A DNA stretch of 8,089 nt, from positions 1-8,089 of the forward strand of contig CAKSAY010000018.1 of NCBI GenBank assembly GCA_934438055.1, read 5' to 3'. Below, one piece after another: positions 5,416 to 8,089 of the stretch. The position numbers and the translations under genes were made by a program. How positions within the stretch are numbered: the first letter of the stretch is position 1; each line of letters begins with the position of its first letter. Source of the stretch: an uncultured Oscillospiraceae bacterium (lineage in GTDB: Bacteria > Bacillota > Clostridia > Oscillospirales > Ruminococcaceae). Under the pieces are notes generated by a model. It was not told the DNA's origin and did no database searches. It saw nothing but the letters and a program-made list of their open reading frames with translations.

Positions 5416-7044
5416 TTAATACATTCCGCCAGCCGGCATTGCCGGTGCAGCAGGAGGATTCTCCTCTTTAATGTCAGTGACCAAGCTCTCAGTTGTGAGA
5501 ACCATGGAGGCAACCGATGAAGCGTTCTGTAAAGCGCTTCTGGTAACCTTAGCCGGGTCAACAATACCCGCGGAAATCATGTTCGTATAATCGCCTTTGC
5601 TAATGTCATAGCCATAGTTGGGATCCTGTTTGTTGAGAATATCGTTCACAATTACAGAGCCCTCTAAACCGGCGTTTGCCGCAATCTGACGAACCGGCTC
5701 CTCTAACGCTTTTAAGATAATCTGCATACCTGTTTTTTCATCTGCATTTGCCGCAGAAGTTTCAAGATTCTTGACCGTTGAAACAGCGCTGAGCAGGGCC
5801 GTTCCTCCGCCGGCAACGATTCCCTCCTCAACAGCTGCTTTGGTTGCAGACAAAGCATCTTCAATTCTGAGTTTTTTCTCTTTCATTTCAATTTCCGTTG
5901 CAGCGCCCACTCTAATCACAGCAACACCGCCGGCTAGTTTTGCGAGACGCTCTTGAAGTTTTTCTCTGTCAAAGTCAGAGCTGGTCTCCTCAATTTGATT
6001 GCGGATTTGATTCACTCTCGAAGAAATTTGATTCTTGTCTCCAGCTCCGTCGACAATGATGGTGTTCTCCTTGTCAACCTTCACTTGATGTGCCGTTCCG
6101 AGCATATCAAGTGTCGCATCTTTGAGTTCAATGCCTACCTCACTGCTGATAACCGTACCACCGGTTAAAATAGCAATGTCTTGCAGCATCTCTTTTCTTC
6201 TGTCTCCAAAACCGGGTGCTTTTACGCCAACAACGGTAAAGGTGCCGCGCAAACGGTTTAAAATCAATGTGGTTAGAGCTTCGCCCTCAATGTCCTCAGC
6301 GATGATGAGAAGCTTTTTGCCGCCCTGAACAATCTGCTCAAGAAGAGGAAGGAGATCCTGAATGACACTGATCTTTTTATCAGTAATTAAAACATATGCA
6401 TCCTCTAAAACAGCCTCCATTTTATCTGTGTCGGTGCAGAAATAAGGAGTAATATACCCTCTGTCGAACTGCATACCCTCTACAACTTCACTATAAGTTT
6501 CAGCAGTCTTAGACTCTTCAATGGTAATAACGCCGTCAGCGCTCACCTTTTCCATTGCCTCAGCAATCAATTTGCCAACAAACTCATTGTCAGACGAAAC
6601 GGTGGCAACTCTGGCAATATCATCACTGCCATTCACTTGTTTTGCATTCTTTTTAATGGCGTCAACCGCTGCATCAACTGCCTTTTGCATCCCTCTTTTA
6701 ATCGCCATCGGATTAGCACCTGCAGCAACATTTTTCATTCCTTCGCGCACCAAAGCTTGGGCAAGAAGGGTAGCAGTTGTGGTGCCGTCACCGGCAGCGT
6801 CGTTTGTTTTGACTGCAACTTCTTTAACAAGCTGTGCACCCATATTTTCAAACTCGTCTTCGAGTTCAATTTCTTTTGCAATGGTTACACCGTCATTGGT
6901 GATGAGCGGAGAGCCAAACTTTTTGTCAAGCACCACGTTTCTTCCCTTGGGTCCCAACGTGATTTTAACAGTGTCAGCCAGCTGATCAATGCCGGACTGC
7001 AAAGCTTTTCTAGCTTCCTCGCCATAAATAATTTTCTTAGCCAT
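5416..7044 (-). CDS. groEL: Chaperonin GroEL (Hsp60)
   Basis: GroEL is the 14-mer ATP-driven folding chamber of the cytosol, working with the GroES lid. The product is 542 aa, normal length. It begins MAKKIIYGEEARKAL and carries the ATP-site segments TLGPKGRNVVLD (29-40) and GDGTTT (85-90), the hydrolytic Asp396 in IEDAL, and the chaperonin signature AVEEGIVAGGG (404-414). The apical substrate-binding domain spans roughly residues 188-373. The C-terminus is a short PAMPAGGMY with a single GGM, as in many Firmicutes. I chose the ATG at 7044 over the one six codons upstream because GGAGGGG (7051-7057) is correctly spaced for it and the family begins MAKK. It follows groES after 32 bases and shares its CIRCE-controlled promoter. 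Confidence 0.99.
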   Translation of the reverse strand: MAKKIIYGEEARKALQSGIDQLADTVKITLGPKGRNVVLDKKFGSPLITNDGVTIAKEIELEDEFENMGAQLVKEVAVKTNDAAGDGTTTATLLAQALVREGMKNVAAGANPMAIKRGMQKAVDAAVDAIKKNAKQVNGSDDIARVATVSSDNEFVGKLIAEAMEKVSADGVITIEESKTAETYSEVVEGMQFDRGYITPYFCTDTDKMEAVLEDAYVLITDKKISVIQDLLPLLEQIVQGGKKLLIIAEDIEGEALTTLILNRLRGTFTVVGVKAPGFGDRRKEMLQDIAILTGGTVISSEVGIELKDATLDMLGTAHQVKVDKENTIIVDGAGDKNQISSRVNQIRNQIEETSSDFDREKLQERLAKLAGGVAVIRVGAATEIEMKEKKLRIEDALSATKAAVEEGIVAGGGTALLSAVSTVKNLETSAANADEKTGMQIILKALEEPVRQIAANAGLEGSVIVNDILNKQDPNYGYDISKGDYTNMISAGIVDPAKVTRSALQNASSVASMVLTTESLVTDIKEENPPAAPAMPAGGMY

Positions 7045-7076
7045 GGTAATCCCCTCCAACAATTTCTAAAAATTTA

Positions 7077-7361
7077 TTATTCAACAATTGCAAGAACATC
7101 TGATTGACGAACAATGGTATATTCTTCACCGTCAATCTTCACTTCAGTACCTGCATACTTTGCAATCAAAACCTTGTCGCCAACATTCAGCTCCATCTTA
7201 ACTTCCTTGCCGTCGACAACGCCACCAGGTCCCACAGCAACAACTAAAGCAACCTCAGGTTTTTCCTGTGCCGATCCTGCAAGAATGATACCGCTTTTTG
7301 TGGTTTCCTCTGCTTCTTGCATTTTAATAACCACACGATCTGCCAATGGTTTAATTTCCAT
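7077..7361 (-). CDS. groES: Co-chaperonin GroES (Hsp10)
   Basis: GroES is the heptameric lid of the GroEL chamber. The product is 94 aa, the standard length. It shows the family opening IKPLADRVVIK, a mobile loop around residues 17-33 (TTKSGIILAGSAQ) that docks on GroEL, a roof-region turn VGPGGVVDGKEV (43-54), and the conserved GDKVLIAKYAGTEVKIDGEEY (61-81). The ATG at 7361 has AGGAGG (7370-7375) eight bases upstream. It is the first gene of the groES-groEL operon. Confidence 0.99.
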   Translation of the reverse strand: MEIKPLADRVVIKMQEAEETTKSGIILAGSAQEKPEVALVVAVGPGGVVDGKEVKMELNVGDKVLIAKYAGTEVKIDGEEYTIVRQSDVLAIVE

Positions 7362-7411
7362 TTCTAATTCCTCCTGCTTCTGTAAAATTAAATGAATTCA
7401 GTAACCCTATT

Positions 7412-7438
7412 TTAGCACTCTCGCTTTATGAGTGCTAA
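7412..7438. promoter_or_regulatory. CIRCE operator (HrcA binding site)
   Basis: The site is a perfect match to the consensus: TTAGCACTC (7412-7420), nine bases, GAGTGCTAA (7430-7438). It lies just downstream of the predicted groESL start site, where HrcA binding blocks transcription until heat shock titrates the repressor. It indicates an hrcA gene elsewhere in the genome. Confidence 0.98.
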
Positions 7439-7447
7439 CTATCTTTT

Positions 7448-7475
7448 ATTGTACTGATTTTTTTCTAAAAATCAA
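7448..7475 (-). promoter_or_regulatory. groESL sigma-A promoter
   Basis: On the minus strand TTGATT (7475-7470), a 16-base spacer and TACAAT (7453-7448) predict a start near 7441, three bases before CIRCE. The leader to groES would be about 80 nt and contains CIRCE, which can also fold as a hairpin in the mRNA. Confidence 0.8.
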
Positions 7476-7501
7476 GCGAAATCTATGCAGTTGGATATAT
7501 T

Positions 7502-7605
7502 TTGTATTGTTGCATAATATTTCTATTATACAAAAATTATTTTTTGTATTTATTTACGGTTTGTTTTTTGCAAATGGACATAAAAGCAGTCACTGCACAT
7601 ATAAT
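7502..7605 (+). promoter_or_regulatory. Candidate promoters for the 52-residue protein gene
   Basis: Two candidates face right. The upstream one is TTGTAT (7502-7507), 16 bases, TATTAT (7524-7529); it is followed at once by a perfect 9-bp AT-rich inverted repeat (ATACAAAAA 7528-7536, TTTTTGTAT 7541-7549). The nearer one is TGGACA (7575-7580), 19 bases, TATAAT (7600-7605), with an 11-bp palindrome GCAGTCACTGC (7586-7596) in its spacer. The nearer has a perfect -10 but a long spacer. Either repeat might be an operator; this is inference. Confidence 0.4.
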
Positions 7606-7633
7606 AATCGGTACGGTATTGTGAGGTGAGGAT

Positions 7634-7792
7634 ATGGACAAACAGAAAAAGCAAGAGAAAAAACGGGATATTGAACGCATAAAAAAAGCAATGCAGCGCT
7701 TTCGCAAAGTTCCGGGCGATGTTGATGATTTTATCTTTTTTATGGAACAATCAGACGACGATGATTGTGGAAACCAACATACGCAAAAATAA
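7634..7792 (+). CDS. Hypothetical 52-residue protein, basic N-terminus and acidic C-terminus
   Basis: The ATG at 7634 is preceded by GAGGTGA (7623-7629), a good ribosome binding site, and the frame ends at TAA 7790-7792. The protein begins MDKQKKQEKKRDIERIKKAM, continues with QRFRKVPGDVDDFIFFMEQ and ends in a DDDD cluster plus a polar tail. The first ~25 residues are strongly basic and likely helical; residues 28-44 are acidic with a small hydrophobic FIFF core. There is no signal peptide or membrane segment. I do not recognise the family. The gene diverges from groES, about 195 bases from CIRCE, and no clear terminator follows. The start signals, codon-like composition and sharp charge pattern support a real gene. 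Confidence 0.6.
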   Translation: MDKQKKQEKKRDIERIKKAMQRFRKVPGDVDDFIFFMEQSDDDDCGNQHTQK

Positions 7793-7872
7793 TCCATTAA
7801 GATTCAAACCTACATTCTAATCACAAAACAATAAGGTGTTACCCCCTACATTTCGGAAAGTGACGGTCTATC

Positions 7873-7921
7873 TTGCTTTTTGTAGTAAAAATATGGTATA
7901 ATAAATGCAAACATTTATTAT
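7873..7921 (+). promoter_or_regulatory. Promoter with a perfect 24-bp palindrome over the -10 and start site
   Basis: TTGCTT (7873-7878), an 18-base spacer and TATAAT (7897-7902) form a clostridial-looking promoter pointing to the right edge. A perfect palindrome, ATAATAAATG (7898-7907), CAAA, CATTTATTAT (7912-7921), covers most of the -10 and the predicted start near 7909. It could be an operator or a 5' hairpin. The gene or RNA it drives lies beyond the window, unless it is the repeat itself. Confidence 0.5.
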
Positions 7922-7979
7922 CGATTTAAAAGTGCGTGCGATTTTTCTTCACGATGTTCAGAAACGCACTTGCACAATT
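7903..7979. repeat. 77-bp direct repeat, copy 1
   Basis: This 77-bp stretch is identical, base for base, to 8013-8089. It begins AAATGCAAACATTT and ends TTGCACAATT. It contains an 8-bp inverted repeat, AAGTGCGT (7930-7937) and ACGCACTT (7964-7971), able to form a hairpin with a 26-nt loop. The base before the repeat differs between copies (T vs C), so the left boundary is real; the right boundary is unknown because copy 2 is cut by the window end. Confidence 0.95.
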
Positions 7980-8010
7980 CTACCATGCCCACTTTGTGTT
8001 CATGGCAGAA
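7978..8010. repeat. Hairpin in the segment between the two 77-bp copies
   Basis: TTCTACCATG (7978-7987) and CATGGCAGAA (8001-8010) pair over ten positions with one mismatch, around a 13-nt loop. In minus-strand RNA the mismatch becomes a G-U pair, so the structure would be fully paired there. This suggests that, if transcribed, the minus strand is the folded one; weak evidence on its own. Confidence 0.4.
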
Positions 8011-8012
8011 CC

Positions 8013-8089
8013 AAATGCAAACATTTATTATCGATTTAAAAGTGCGTGCGATTTTTCTTCACGATGTTCAGAAACGCACTTGCACAATT
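8013..8089. repeat. 77-bp direct repeat, copy 2, ending at the window edge
   Basis: Identical to 7903-7979 at a 110-bp offset. The internal hairpin arms recur at 8040-8047 and 8074-8081. Only five of the ten bases of the upstream palindrome stem are retained here (AAATG/CATTT), because the repeat boundary falls inside that palindrome, and the TATAAT of copy 1 is absent. The copy may continue past the window. Confidence 0.95.

Noticed and set aside
6521..6985. Long open frames antisense to groEL
   Set aside because: They are composition shadows of groEL codons: Ser/Ala/Pro-rich, without ribosome binding sites or recognisable domains.
7921..8010. Short minus-strand open frame across the repeats (MVELCKCVSEHREEKSHALL...)
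   Set aside because: It is only about 22 codons from its ATG, with no ribosome binding site. It consists mostly of repeat sequence, and the 110-bp period is not a multiple of three. It is more likely repeat DNA than a gene.
7903..8089. CRISPR array
   Set aside because: Only two units are visible, and the repeat is at least 77 bp, far longer than CRISPR repeats. There are no cas genes in view.

Overview
This window looks like a chromosomal contig from a low-to-mid GC Gram-positive anaerobe of class Clostridia, possibly Oscillospiraceae/Ruminococcaceae. The grounds are AGGAGG-type ribosome binding sites, sigma-A promoters of clostridial style, a pyrophosphate-linked glycolytic enzyme (PPDK), a groESL operon with a perfect CIRCE operator for HrcA, and a DUF6809-like protein of a kind I associate with gut Clostridia. 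The assignment rests on gene families only; there is no rRNA or other marker here.

Layout from left to right. Positions 1 to about 181 hold the left end of an IS200-type insertion sequence on the minus strand: the first 16 codons of tnpA, a leader hairpin that buries its ribosome binding site, and a subterminal hairpin. Next is the terminator of ppdK (minus, 222-2849; GTG start, 875 aa, all key residues present). A 361-bp divergent intergenic region carries the ppdK promoter and two candidate promoters for glmU (plus, 3211-4599, 462 aa), whose own terminator is at 4686-4719. From 4574 to about 5305 lies a small degraded accessory module: a DUF6809-like gene (minus) whose frame appears to have lost its normal stop and runs back through the glmU terminator, facing away from a ribbon-helix-helix (RHH) gene (plus) broken by a frameshift at a run of seven A. 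The two are separated by an inverted repeat that could be the RHH operator. Then come a bidirectional terminator and groES-groEL (minus, 7361 down to 5416) behind a sigma-A promoter and CIRCE. Divergent from groES is a short gene for a 52-residue protein of unknown function (7634-7792). The right end holds a further promoter, a 24-bp palindrome, and two identical 77-bp copies of a repeat spaced 110 bp apart.

The intact genes are separate housekeeping units rather than one pathway: PEP/pyruvate interconversion, UDP-GlcNAc synthesis for the cell wall, and protein folding. I do not see a large undescribed system. The points most worth a second look are the frameshifted RHH gene with its operator-like repeat, the run-on DUF6809-like frame, the charge-polarised 52-residue protein, and the 77-bp repeat. 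The window ends exactly 77 bp into the second copy, and it begins inside an insertion sequence, so both edges look like assembly break points at repeats.
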